Assembly: GCA_012837685.1 (NCBI GenBank)
Contig: DUQS01000047.1
Coordinates: 1-62,426, forward strand
Reading direction: 5' to 3'
DNA from: Bacteroidales bacterium
Lineage (GTDB): Bacteria > Bacteroidota > Bacteroidia > Bacteroidales > Paludibacteraceae
Length of the DNA: 62,426 nt
The first letter of the stretch is position 1. Every line of letters starts with the position of its first letter. Below are positions 46,197 through 54,481 of this stretch, piece by piece. Both the position numbers and the translations under genes were made by a program. The notes beneath the pieces are model-generated. The model ran no database searches and was not told where the DNA came from. It saw only the letters and a list, made by a program, of their open reading frames with translations.

Positions 46197-47510
46197 ATGG
46201 TAAATGTGTGGATATGTGTGTTAGGATTGGTGGTTGCGGCGCTTTTGGGCGGTGTCGTGGCTTATTTTGTAGAGCGACACAAAGCCGAAGCTCGCGCTGC
46301 CGAGTTAAATGAGGCGAAAAATGCGCTTACAGTGGCGCAAAGCCGTTTGGATGAAAAAAACGCCGAACAGGAACGCTCAATAGCTGAAGTGGAAAACTTG
46401 CGTAACGAACAGACGCGTTTAGTGGCTGAAAATGCAGCACTTACAGAGCGCAATCAGAATTTGGTTGAAGCGATAGAGAACGACAGAAAAGAGATAGAAA
46501 ATCTGCAAAAACGCCTTACCACAGAATTTGAAAACATTGCTAATCGAATAATGAAAGAACGCGCCGCCGAATTTTCTGTTTTCAACGAAAAACAGTTGGG
46601 CGAAGTGCTCAATCCGCTAAAAGACAAAATAACATCGTTCGAAAAGCAGGTGAAAGAGGCTTACGACAAAGAATTGCGTGACAAAATCAGTTTGAAGGAA
46701 GAGGTGAAAAAACTGACGGAACTGAATACGCGTGTAAGCGAAGAGGCTAATAATTTGGCAAAAGCTTTGAAAGGCGATGTGAAAAAACAAGGTAATTGGG
46801 GCGAAGTAATTTTGGAACGTTTGCTGGAAACTTCGGGACTGAAAAAGGGCATAGAATACGAGCGCGAAGTGGTGGTAGAAGGCAGCGAAGACGAAACACT
46901 TCGACCTGACGTGATTGTTTACCTGCCTGACAATAAACATGTTATAATCGACTCAAAAGTTTCATTGGTGGCTTATGAACGTTTGTCGAACGCCAAAAAC
47001 GATGAGGAATACCAACAATTTTTGAAAGCGCATATCGAATCGATAAAAAGCCATGTGAAACAGTTGAGCGAAAAGAATTACCAGTTGGCAATGGGGCTGA
47101 ATACGCCTGATTTTGTGTTGCTCTTTTTGCCAATCGAAGCCTCTTTTGCCGCAGCAGTGCAGGCTGAACAAAATTTGTTTTCGTATGCGTGGGACAGAAA
47201 AATTGTTATTGTAAGTCCTACTACTCTGTTAGTTACGCTGCGCACCATAGCGAGTATTTGGAAACAGGAAAACCAAACACGCAATGCACAAGAAATTGCC
47301 CGATTGAGTGGCGCTTTGTACGATAAACTTGTCGGCATAATGGCTGATTTTACAAAAGTGAAAGAAAATATTGACAGAGCGGGCAGTTCGTACGACGATG
47401 CGATGAAAAAAATGAAAGAAGGTAGTGGAAATCTGTTCTCAACAGCCAATAAAATTAAAAAATTGGGAGCAAAAACCGCTAAAGAATTACCGGAAAATTT
47501 GATTGAATGA
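46197..47510 (+). CDS. rmuC: DNA recombination protein RmuC
   Basis: RmuC limits inversions and rearrangements at short repeats. The ATG at 46197 is used; an in-frame TTG two codons upstream is less likely. The 437-residue protein has an N-terminal membrane helix (VWICVLGLVVAALLGGVVAYFV), a long coiled coil (residues about 30-190) and the conserved nuclease-like core with WGEVILERLLETSGLKKGIEYE, RPDVIVYLPDNKHVIIDSKVSL and NYQLAMGLNTPDFVLLFLPIE. It is followed by an overlapping ATGA start of the orphan prodomain gene. Confidence 0.94.
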   Translation: MVNVWICVLGLVVAALLGGVVAYFVERHKAEARAAELNEAKNALTVAQSRLDEKNAEQERSIAEVENLRNEQTRLVAENAALTERNQNLVEAIENDRKEIENLQKRLTTEFENIANRIMKERAAEFSVFNEKQLGEVLNPLKDKITSFEKQVKEAYDKELRDKISLKEEVKKLTELNTRVSEEANNLAKALKGDVKKQGNWGEVILERLLETSGLKKGIEYEREVVVEGSEDETLRPDVIVYLPDNKHVIIDSKVSLVAYERLSNAKNDEEYQQFLKAHIESIKSHVKQLSEKNYQLAMGLNTPDFVLLFLPIEASFAAAVQAEQNLFSYAWDRKIVIVSPTTLLVTLRTIASIWKQENQTRNAQEIARLSGALYDKLVGIMADFTKVKENIDRAGSSYDDAMKKMKEGSGNLFSTANKIKKLGAKTAKELPENLIE

Positions 47511-47905
47511 ACACAAAACAACTTTTTTGGAAAACTTGGGTACTCGTCTGTTTTTTAATCATAGGAAAGCCTTGTCTGTTTGCTCAAGAGGTACAGCCAA
47601 ATCGTGTGCCGGCTTTTCCCGAATTGCTGGAAGTGGTGCAGCCTGACGGCTACAAATTGCGCATCTGGCTTCGCGGTGATGAACGTCGCAGTTGGCGTAT
47701 GACTGCCGACGGCTATTTGCTGCTGACCAACAAACAAGGATTTTATTGCTATGCTCGCGAAACCTGTTCGGGACAAGTAAAACCGAGTAAATACAAAGCA
47801 AAAAATAAAGAAGACAGAACGGCTGTTGAGCAACGTTTTTTGAAAAAGCAGGCGCAAAACAGGAAACTGAAATTCAACATCAATGAAAATGAAGTTGAAA
47901 ATTAA
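47507..47905 (+). CDS. Stand-alone prodomain-like secreted protein, paralogous to the adjacent M6 protease prodomain
   Basis: A signal peptide (VLVCFLIIGKPCLFAQ) precedes a domain of about 90 residues that matches the prodomain of the next gene. The pairs are VPAFPELLEVVQPDG against APAYPKPMVVTLPDG, and TADGYLLLTNKQGFYCYA against TDDGYLIDGGTDGFYYFV. No catalytic domain follows, as the frame ends with a normal stop. The start overlaps the rmuC stop by four bases, so translation is probably coupled. It may fold or inhibit the protease in trans, or be the left-over of a lost protease gene. Both are inference; the intact frame favours function. Confidence 0.8.
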   Translation: MNTKQLFWKTWVLVCFLIIGKPCLFAQEVQPNRVPAFPELLEVVQPDGYKLRIWLRGDERRSWRMTADGYLLLTNKQGFYCYARETCSGQVKPSKYKAKNKEDRTAVEQRFLKKQAQNRKLKFNINENEVEN

Positions 47906-47938
47906 AAACAGATTATCATTACTGTAAAACCGAATTTT

Positions 47939-50179
47939 ATGAAAAACTATTTGATTTTACTTTTGTTTATCGTGTTTGCAGGTGGTGTTTATGGTGCTCC
48001 TGCATATCCCAAACCAATGGTAGTAACCTTGCCCGACGGCTCGAATTTGACTATTTGTCAGCATGGCGATGAGGCTTATCACTACACCACAACGGACGAT
48101 GGCTATTTAATTGACGGCGGTACGGACGGCTTTTATTATTTTGTGGAAAAAGCAGAACAAAAATCGCTGAAGTTGAGTGCCGTAAAAGCTTGCGATGCCA
48201 AAAAACGCTCTCAAGAAGTAACTGCATTTTTAAAAAATATCGACAAAAACCTGAGACCGTCCAAAGAAAATATTGAGCGTAAAATTGTTACTAAACCGGC
48301 TTTTCAAGTTGCACCAAAAACGGGAACGCAAAAAAGTTTTGTAAACCATGGGCGGAGAAAGGCGTTGGTAATTTTGGGACAGTTTACCGATTGCGAATTT
48401 ATGTCGCCGGAAACAGTACAACAAGTCTATAACAACCGTCAAAATCAAGTCGGTTACAACGGCGATGGTCATATCGGTTCGGTACACGACTATTTTTACC
48501 ATAGCTCACGCGGTAAATTGGATTTGGAATTTGTAGTAGTCGGTCCTTATACGGCTAGTCAAAATGTTGCTTATTATGGAGCCAACACGGAATCGGGTGC
48601 GGATATTCGTCCTCGCGAATTTATAACAGAACTTTGTCTGGTAGCAGTAGCCGACGGTGTTGATTTTACGCCTTTTGATACTGATAATGACGGTTATGTG
48701 GACAATGTGTATGTGATTTATGCAGGAAAAGGCGAAGCTGCAGGAGGCGCTCCTCACACCATTTGGCCGCATGCTTGGAGATTACGTACACCGCTTTTTG
48801 TAGGAAATAATAAATATGTTTACACTTACGGTTGCAATGCTGAACTGAATTGGTCGGGAACGATGGACGGCATCGGCACGTTTGTTCACGAATTTGGGCA
48901 CGTCATCGGACTGCCGGATTTGTATGATACCAATTATGCCGAAAACGGTTTGGCATGGCACCCTTCCATTTGGAGTGTGATGGCTCAAGGAAACTACAAT
49001 AACAATTCACGTACTCCGCCGCAATTAAGTTCTCTTGAACGTGCCGAAATAGGTTGGGAATATCCGGTAATCCTCGATACCTCCACTACGGTAACGCTAT
49101 CGCCTTTGGACGGACAAAGTAATGGAGATGTAGTGCAATCTTATCGCATCAATACATTGATGGAAGACGAATACTATTTACTTGAAAATCGCAAGCTGAG
49201 TGGCTGGGATGCTTATCTGGCAGAACCGGGTTTGTTGATTTATCATATCGATAAAAGTTTGTATGCTATAACTAAATGGAGAATCAATCGGATAAACGCC
49301 GACTCTGCGCATCAATGTGCGGAAATTGTAAAAGCTTATCCGACAGAAAATTTGACAAAAAATTCCGTCTATACGCCATTTCCGGGGCAAGGTAATGTAA
49401 CGACTTTCACCGATGATACTAATCCAAGTATGTTCAGTTGGTATGGCGATAGAATAGATAAGCCGATTACGGACATTGCACTAAAAAACGACACGATTAC
49501 GTTTAAATTTATGGGTGGATTTTCGGCGACTTTGCACTGTACTGCAAATTTGGATACGTTCGCCGCTAAATTAAATCAACCATCGGCAGTGCAATCAGTA
49601 ACGGTCAGCGGAGCGTATTTGACTGATAATGTGGTTGTAACTGTGGGCGGCAATCAATTTGAAATAAAAAAGACAGACGGCTCAGAATGGACTGATAGTG
49701 TTGTTTTTGTTCCTGTTTCGGGAACTTTGGAGCCGACTTCGGTTGAAATTCGTTACAAACCGACTTTGGAAGGTGAGCAGCATACCGATAGTTTGAAAAT
49801 AACTTCGACAGGGGCGACAGATTTATCGGTGGCGATGGTCGGAACGGTAGTTGTGGGCGAATTGTCCGCAACACGTCAGCTCCAAAATCAAACCCTTGAT
49901 TTTGGAAGTGGAGTATTAAATGTTCAAAAACGTAAAACGCTCGAAATAAGTGCTGTAGGATTGACTTCAAATGTAGATATTACCATTTCAGGCGCACAAG
50001 CCGAAAGTTTTTCATCGTCGGTAGATGTGATAACCAAAGAGGCTGCCGAAGAAGGTTTGGGTGCGCAAGTGTCGGTGATTTTCCAACCTAAAACAGTCGG
50101 TAATCACGAAGCTGTACTTACACTTTCGGAAAATAGTGTTACGCTGGCAGAAGTAATTCTCACCGGTTATTGCGATTGA
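47939..50179 (+). CDS. Secreted M6 family metalloprotease (746 residues)
   Basis: This secreted zinc protease of the M6 (immune inhibitor A-like) family opens with a signal peptide (MKNYLILLLFIVFAGGVYG) and a prodomain of about 110 residues. The zinc motif is HEFGHVIGLPD (His317, Glu318, His321), with the Met-turn region SVMAQGNY. Two C-terminal beta-sandwich domains of about 100 residues each (one starting SATLHCTANLDTFAA, the other GELSATRQLQNQTLDFG) resemble Hydin-like anchor modules. The end (EVILTGYCD) lacks a type IX sorting domain, so the secretion route is not clear. It follows the orphan prodomain after 33 bases. Confidence 0.9.
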   Translation: MKNYLILLLFIVFAGGVYGAPAYPKPMVVTLPDGSNLTICQHGDEAYHYTTTDDGYLIDGGTDGFYYFVEKAEQKSLKLSAVKACDAKKRSQEVTAFLKNIDKNLRPSKENIERKIVTKPAFQVAPKTGTQKSFVNHGRRKALVILGQFTDCEFMSPETVQQVYNNRQNQVGYNGDGHIGSVHDYFYHSSRGKLDLEFVVVGPYTASQNVAYYGANTESGADIRPREFITELCLVAVADGVDFTPFDTDNDGYVDNVYVIYAGKGEAAGGAPHTIWPHAWRLRTPLFVGNNKYVYTYGCNAELNWSGTMDGIGTFVHEFGHVIGLPDLYDTNYAENGLAWHPSIWSVMAQGNYNNNSRTPPQLSSLERAEIGWEYPVILDTSTTVTLSPLDGQSNGDVVQSYRINTLMEDEYYLLENRKLSGWDAYLAEPGLLIYHIDKSLYAITKWRINRINADSAHQCAEIVKAYPTENLTKNSVYTPFPGQGNVTTFTDDTNPSMFSWYGDRIDKPITDIALKNDTITFKFMGGFSATLHCTANLDTFAAKLNQPSAVQSVTVSGAYLTDNVVVTVGGNQFEIKKTDGSEWTDSVVFVPVSGTLEPTSVEIRYKPTLEGEQHTDSLKITSTGATDLSVAMVGTVVVGELSATRQLQNQTLDFGSGVLNVQKRKTLEISAVGLTSNVDITISGAQAESFSSSVDVITKEAAEEGLGAQVSVIFQPKTVGNHEAVLTLSENSVTLAEVILTGYCD

Positions 50180-50198
50180 CAATTAAGGAGTATTGCAG

Positions 50199-52373
50199 GT
50201 GAAAAAAGGAATTGTTGGAAAAAACATCAAGCAACTTTACCGTGAATTATTGATTAATGCAGGGCATCTTTTTCCGCTGTCGGAGCGGAAAGAGATAAAA
50301 CACCTTTTGTTGATTACTTTCCGTGAAAAAGACTTTTCGCAGGCTCAAATTGAAAAGCTGTTGCGCGTAGCCATTATGATTGTTGAGCACTTAGGACTTG
50401 GTCGTATAGAAGTGTTGAGTGTTTTGCTCTACGAAGCGGTACAATACGGTTCCGTGTCAATTGAGGAAGTTGAAAAACGGTTCGGAAAATCGTCTGCCGT
50501 GGTTATTTCGGGTTTGATAAAGGTACACCAACTTTACGAGAAAAAAGTAGCTTTCGATGACGAAAATTTCCGTAAGTTGCTGATGTCCTTTGCCGAAGAT
50601 ATCCGAGTAATTATGATAGTGCTGGTTGACCGCTTGGATACGATGTACATTTTGCCAACTTTTTCAAAAGAGGAGCAGCAAACTATCGCCCGCGAAACGT
50701 CTTATCTCTATGCGCCGATGGCACATCGCTTGGGCTTGTACCAAATAAAAACGGAGTTGGAAGATTTGTCTCTCAAGTTCACTTCCAATGAAATCTACAA
50801 AGACATTGCTCAAAAATTGAACGCTACTAAGGCTGTGCGCGACAAGTACATTGCCGATTTTATTGCACCCCTCGAAAAAGAACTGAAAAAAACTACAGAT
50901 ATAGATTTTGAGATAAAAGGTCGCACAAAATCCATTTTTTCCATCTGGAACAAAATTCGCAAGAAACAGGTGCCGTTTGAGAAAATCTACGATTTATTTG
51001 CCATCCGCATTATTTTAGATGTACCGTTGGAAAAAGAAAAATCTGCTTGTTGGCAAATTTATTCGGTAGTTACGGATATGTATGCGCCCAATCCGAGCCG
51101 CTTGCGCGACTGGCTCTCAATGCCGAAATCAAACGGCTACGAATCGTTGCACATCACAGTGCTTGACCCCGAAGCGAAGTGGGTGGAAGTGCAAATACGC
51201 ACGCGACGGATGGACGAAATTGCCGAAAAAGGCATGGCGGCGCATTGGAAATATAAAGGCGGCACATCGGAAGGGGCTGCCGATAATTGGCTGGCGCATA
51301 TACGCGAACTGCTTGCCAATCCCGATTTGGAGGCGGTGGACATTTTGGACGAATTCAGGGTCAATGTGTACGATGAAGAAGTGTTTGTGTTCACGCCGAA
51401 GGGCGATGTGAAAAAGTTTAGAAAAGGCTCTACGGTACTCGATTTTGCTTTTTCTATCCATTCCAATATCGGTTCGCATTGTGTAGGTGCGTTGGTAAAC
51501 GGCAAACGAGTTCCAATTCGTTACAAGTTGCAAAATGGTGACCAAATCACTGTTTTTACGGCACCAAATCAAACACCTAAACCCGATTGGTTGCAGTGGG
51601 TAAATTCGTCGAAAGCAAAATCGAAAATAAGGCTGGCACTCAAGGAAATCCAATTTAAAGATGCGGAAATGGGCAAAGAGTTGCTTATGAGGCGTTTGAA
51701 GAATTGGAAAATAGAAGTAGATGATTCGTTAATAACGCAGTTGGCACGTAAGTTTGGCTACAAAACCATTTCCGACTTTTATCAAGCCGTAAACAGCGAA
51801 AAAGTGAGCATGGCGGCGGTGCGTGAAGCATTGCAAGAAGATAAAAAAGAGATTTCAGAAGTGTCGTTGCGTTCAGCCGACCAATATACCACCGAAACGG
51901 ATTTACAGAAAATCACTTCAAACGAAGATGTGCTGGTAATAGACCAAGGTTTGAAAGATATTCAGTACACTTTGGCAAAATGTTGCAATCCTATCTACGG
52001 TGACGATATTTTCGGCTTCGTGTCCGCCAAAGGCGGCATAAAAATTCACCGTTGCAATTGCCCGAATGCTCCGCAAATGATGGCGCGTTTCGGCTATCGG
52101 ATGCTGAATGCGCGTTGGGCGGGGAAAAACAATTCACAATATCCTATCCGTTTACGCGTAGTTGGACATGACGATATCGGTATTGTTTCCAACATTACGT
52201 CAATTATCAGTAAATCGGACAAGGTAAAAATGCGTTCTATCTCGGTCAATTCGAACGATGCCGGCTTGTTTGAAGGTAATATTATTGTTTTGGTGGACGA
52301 TTTGGGGCAATTGGAACAATTGAAAAAAACAATTTTAACGATAAAAGGTGTGAAGAGCGTTTCTCGAATTTAA
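50199..52373 (+). CDS. relA: RelA/SpoT-family (p)ppGpp synthetase with degenerate hydrolase domain
   Basis: This alarmone synthetase has 724 residues from GTG. The GTG at 50199 is favoured because AAGGAG lies 8 bases upstream, whereas an earlier in-frame TTG at 50193 is only 2 bases from it. The layout is HD-type domain (about 20-200), synthetase with IKGRTKSIFSIWNKI and PKSNGYESLHITVLDPEAKW, TGS (about 380-440), zinc/conserved Cys (KCCNPIYGDDIFGF) and ACT (VVGHDDIGIVSNITSII). The hydrolase motif is broken: where SpoT has HDxxED the protein has YEAVQY (residues 78-83), and DRTHNM becomes DRLDTM. It is therefore probably synthesis-only. Confidence 0.92.
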   Translation: MKKGIVGKNIKQLYRELLINAGHLFPLSERKEIKHLLLITFREKDFSQAQIEKLLRVAIMIVEHLGLGRIEVLSVLLYEAVQYGSVSIEEVEKRFGKSSAVVISGLIKVHQLYEKKVAFDDENFRKLLMSFAEDIRVIMIVLVDRLDTMYILPTFSKEEQQTIARETSYLYAPMAHRLGLYQIKTELEDLSLKFTSNEIYKDIAQKLNATKAVRDKYIADFIAPLEKELKKTTDIDFEIKGRTKSIFSIWNKIRKKQVPFEKIYDLFAIRIILDVPLEKEKSACWQIYSVVTDMYAPNPSRLRDWLSMPKSNGYESLHITVLDPEAKWVEVQIRTRRMDEIAEKGMAAHWKYKGGTSEGAADNWLAHIRELLANPDLEAVDILDEFRVNVYDEEVFVFTPKGDVKKFRKGSTVLDFAFSIHSNIGSHCVGALVNGKRVPIRYKLQNGDQITVFTAPNQTPKPDWLQWVNSSKAKSKIRLALKEIQFKDAEMGKELLMRRLKNWKIEVDDSLITQLARKFGYKTISDFYQAVNSEKVSMAAVREALQEDKKEISEVSLRSADQYTTETDLQKITSNEDVLVIDQGLKDIQYTLAKCCNPIYGDDIFGFVSAKGGIKIHRCNCPNAPQMMARFGYRMLNARWAGKNNSQYPIRLRVVGHDDIGIVSNITSIISKSDKVKMRSISVNSNDAGLFEGNIIVLVDDLGQLEQLKKTILTIKGVKSVSRI

Positions 52374-52377
52374 AACT

Positions 52378-53634
52378 ATGAAAGCTACATTAATTAATAT
52401 CGGCGATGAACTGTTGATAGGGCAGGTGGTGAACACTAACGCATCGTGGATGGCTGAAAAACTGAATGACGTGAATGTGGAAGTGGAACGCATTGTAACT
52501 GTAGCCGACAATCCGCGCGAAATAATCGATGCGTTGGAAAATGAACTGCATTTTGCTGATGTGGTGATACTTACAGGCGGTCTTGGTCCTACCAAAGACG
52601 ATATGACGAAACAGGTACTTTGCCGTTTTTTTGATGCAAAAATGGTGGTACATCAACCGACTCTCAAACACGTGAAACATTATTTTGAAATGCGTGGTTT
52701 GCCTTTCAGTGAACTAAATCATCATCAAGCGGATGTTCCCGATTGTTGTACCGTGTTGTTTAACGAAGTGGGAACCGCTCCCGGAATGTGGTTCGAAAAA
52801 TCGGGAAAAATTATTGTTTCGCTTCCGGGCGTACCATCGGAAATGATGTTTTTGATGACAAAATATGTGTTGCCGCAGTTGGAGGCGCGCCATGCCGATG
52901 TGGTAATTTTACATCACACTATTTTGACACAAGGCATTGGTGAGTCGTTTTTGGCTGACCTCATAGCCGATTGGGAAAATCATTTGCCCGACGGTTTTAA
53001 ATTGGCTTATTTACCGCAAGCAGGTTTGGTGCGCTTGCGCCTTACAGCGCGTGGTACGGAAAAGATGAACCTTCACAAAAAGATGGCTGACGAATTGGAA
53101 AAATTGTCCGATTTGATACAACCATATTTTGTTGGCGAGTCGAATGATACACTTGAACTTATTGTAAATAAGCTGTTTACGAAAAACCGCTTAACTTTAG
53201 CTGTTGCCGAAAGTTGTTCGGGTGGTGCATTGGCTGCAAAAATCGTTTCTGTGGCAGGTTCTTCGGCTTATTTCAAAGGCGGCTTGGTGGCTTACAGTAA
53301 TGAAATAAAAGAGAGTATGTTAGGCGTTAGTAAGGAAATATTGGCGCAGTTTGGTGCAGTCAGCCAACAGACAGTCGAAGCGATGGCAAAAGGCTGCCGA
53401 GAGCGGTTTGGCGTTGATTATGCGGTTGCTACCACAGGTATAGCCGGTCCTACAGGTGGCTCTGACGAAAAACCCGTAGGCACGGTATGGATAGGCGTGG
53501 CAAGCCCCAGCGGTGTTACTGCTCAAAAATACCAATTGGGCAACGACCGCCCGAAAGTAATAGAACGTACAGTAAATCAATTACTTGGAGATTTAATTAA
53601 AATTTTAAACAGAGATGGCAAAAATAACGTATAA
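52378..53634 (+). CDS. cinA: CinA family competence/damage-inducible protein
   Basis: The 418-residue protein has the N-terminal molybdopterin-binding-like domain (TLINIGDELLIGQVVNTNAS, ILTGGLGPTKDDMTKQVLC) and the C-terminal nicotinamide-nucleotide amidohydrolase domain (VAESCSGGALAAKIVSVAGSSAYFKGGLVAYSN, TGIAGPTGGSDEKPVGTVWIG). It probably recycles NMN by removing its amide and cleans ADP-ribose-type molecules. It starts 4 bases after the relA stop. Its last 20 bases overlap the start of the HD protein gene in another frame. Confidence 0.95.
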   Translation: MKATLINIGDELLIGQVVNTNASWMAEKLNDVNVEVERIVTVADNPREIIDALENELHFADVVILTGGLGPTKDDMTKQVLCRFFDAKMVVHQPTLKHVKHYFEMRGLPFSELNHHQADVPDCCTVLFNEVGTAPGMWFEKSGKIIVSLPGVPSEMMFLMTKYVLPQLEARHADVVILHHTILTQGIGESFLADLIADWENHLPDGFKLAYLPQAGLVRLRLTARGTEKMNLHKKMADELEKLSDLIQPYFVGESNDTLELIVNKLFTKNRLTLAVAESCSGGALAAKIVSVAGSSAYFKGGLVAYSNEIKESMLGVSKEILAQFGAVSQQTVEAMAKGCRERFGVDYAVATTGIAGPTGGSDEKPVGTVWIGVASPSGVTAQKYQLGNDRPKVIERTVNQLLGDLIKILNRDGKNNV

Positions 53635-54280
53635 AGATATTGTTAATTCACAGGAAATTAGAACTTACATTCAGCAAGCTGACGCATCGTTGTTGGCTTT
53701 GGGTTACACAGAACACAGTTTTGCACACGTAACTAATTGCGCTAAAGTAGCGGGCGAAATTTTAACGGCGTTAAACTACAGCGAAAATGATGTGGAATTG
53801 GTGAAAATCGCTGCCTATATGCACGACATCGGTAATGTGATTAACCGTGTTAATCATGCACAAACGGGAGCCGTTATGGCGTTTCGTATTTTAGACAAAA
53901 TGGGAATGCCGTCGGCTGATGTGGCGGCAATTATTACTGCTATCGGCTATCACGACGATGATACGGCTTTTCCTGTAAACGCCATTGCGGCAGCGGTGAT
54001 TTTGGCGGACAAAATTGATGTACGGCGTAGTCGTGTGCGCAATAGCGACACTATTGCGTTCGATATCCACGACCGTGTAAACTATGCCGTTGAGTCGTCG
54101 AAAGTGGTGCTGGATATGGTCGCAAAAACCGTTACATTGCGTTTAACCATTAATACCGATATTTGCTCGGTAATAGATTATTTCGAAATTTTTCTAAACC
54201 GTATGTTGTTGTGCCGCAAGTCTGCCGATGTGTTGGGATTGCATTTCAAACTCAATGTCAATGGGCAGGATTTGATATAG
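53615..54280 (+). CDS. HD-domain metal-dependent phosphohydrolase
   Basis: The 221-residue protein has a full HD signature: HSFAHVTNCAKVA, the MHDIG motif with His-Asp, NHAQTGAVMAF, YHDDD and VILADKIDVRR. It probably cleaves a phosphate ester, such as a nucleotide. The ATG at 53615 overlaps the cinA end by 20 bases, which suggests translational coupling. It lies two genes downstream of a RelA protein whose own HD domain is degenerate. Whether it acts on (p)ppGpp is unproven; other substrates are equally possible. C-terminal residues 150-221 add an extra alpha/beta part (TVTLRLTINTDICSVIDYFE). Confidence 0.85.
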   Translation: MAKITYKDIVNSQEIRTYIQQADASLLALGYTEHSFAHVTNCAKVAGEILTALNYSENDVELVKIAAYMHDIGNVINRVNHAQTGAVMAFRILDKMGMPSADVAAIITAIGYHDDDTAFPVNAIAAAVILADKIDVRRSRVRNSDTIAFDIHDRVNYAVESSKVVLDMVAKTVTLRLTINTDICSVIDYFEIFLNRMLLCRKSADVLGLHFKLNVNGQDLI

Positions 54281-54401
54281 AAAATAGGATGTTTCCATTT
54301 TTTGTTTTATGTTTTTCTGTTTTCTTTTTATTGACAAATGAAAGCAAAAGGTCGTGTTTCTGAATGGTTTACTAAAATCATCCATTTCGTGTCGTTTTGC
54401 T

Positions 54402-54433
54402 ATTGATAAATTGAAAATAAAATTGTAAATTTG
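54402..54433 (+). promoter_or_regulatory. Bacteroidota-type promoter for ppdK
   Basis: ATTG at 54402-54405, a 20-base gap, then TAAATTTG at 54426-54433. The ppdK ATG is 49 bases downstream. Confidence 0.68.
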
Positions 54434-54481
54434 CAACCTATAAAAACAGAATCATTATTAATTTAATAAATAATTTTATTT

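Noticed and set aside
50193-50198. TTG start for the RelA gene two codons upstream
   Set aside because: The purine-rich AAGGAG ends only 2 bases before it, whereas the GTG at 50199 has a good 8-base spacing.
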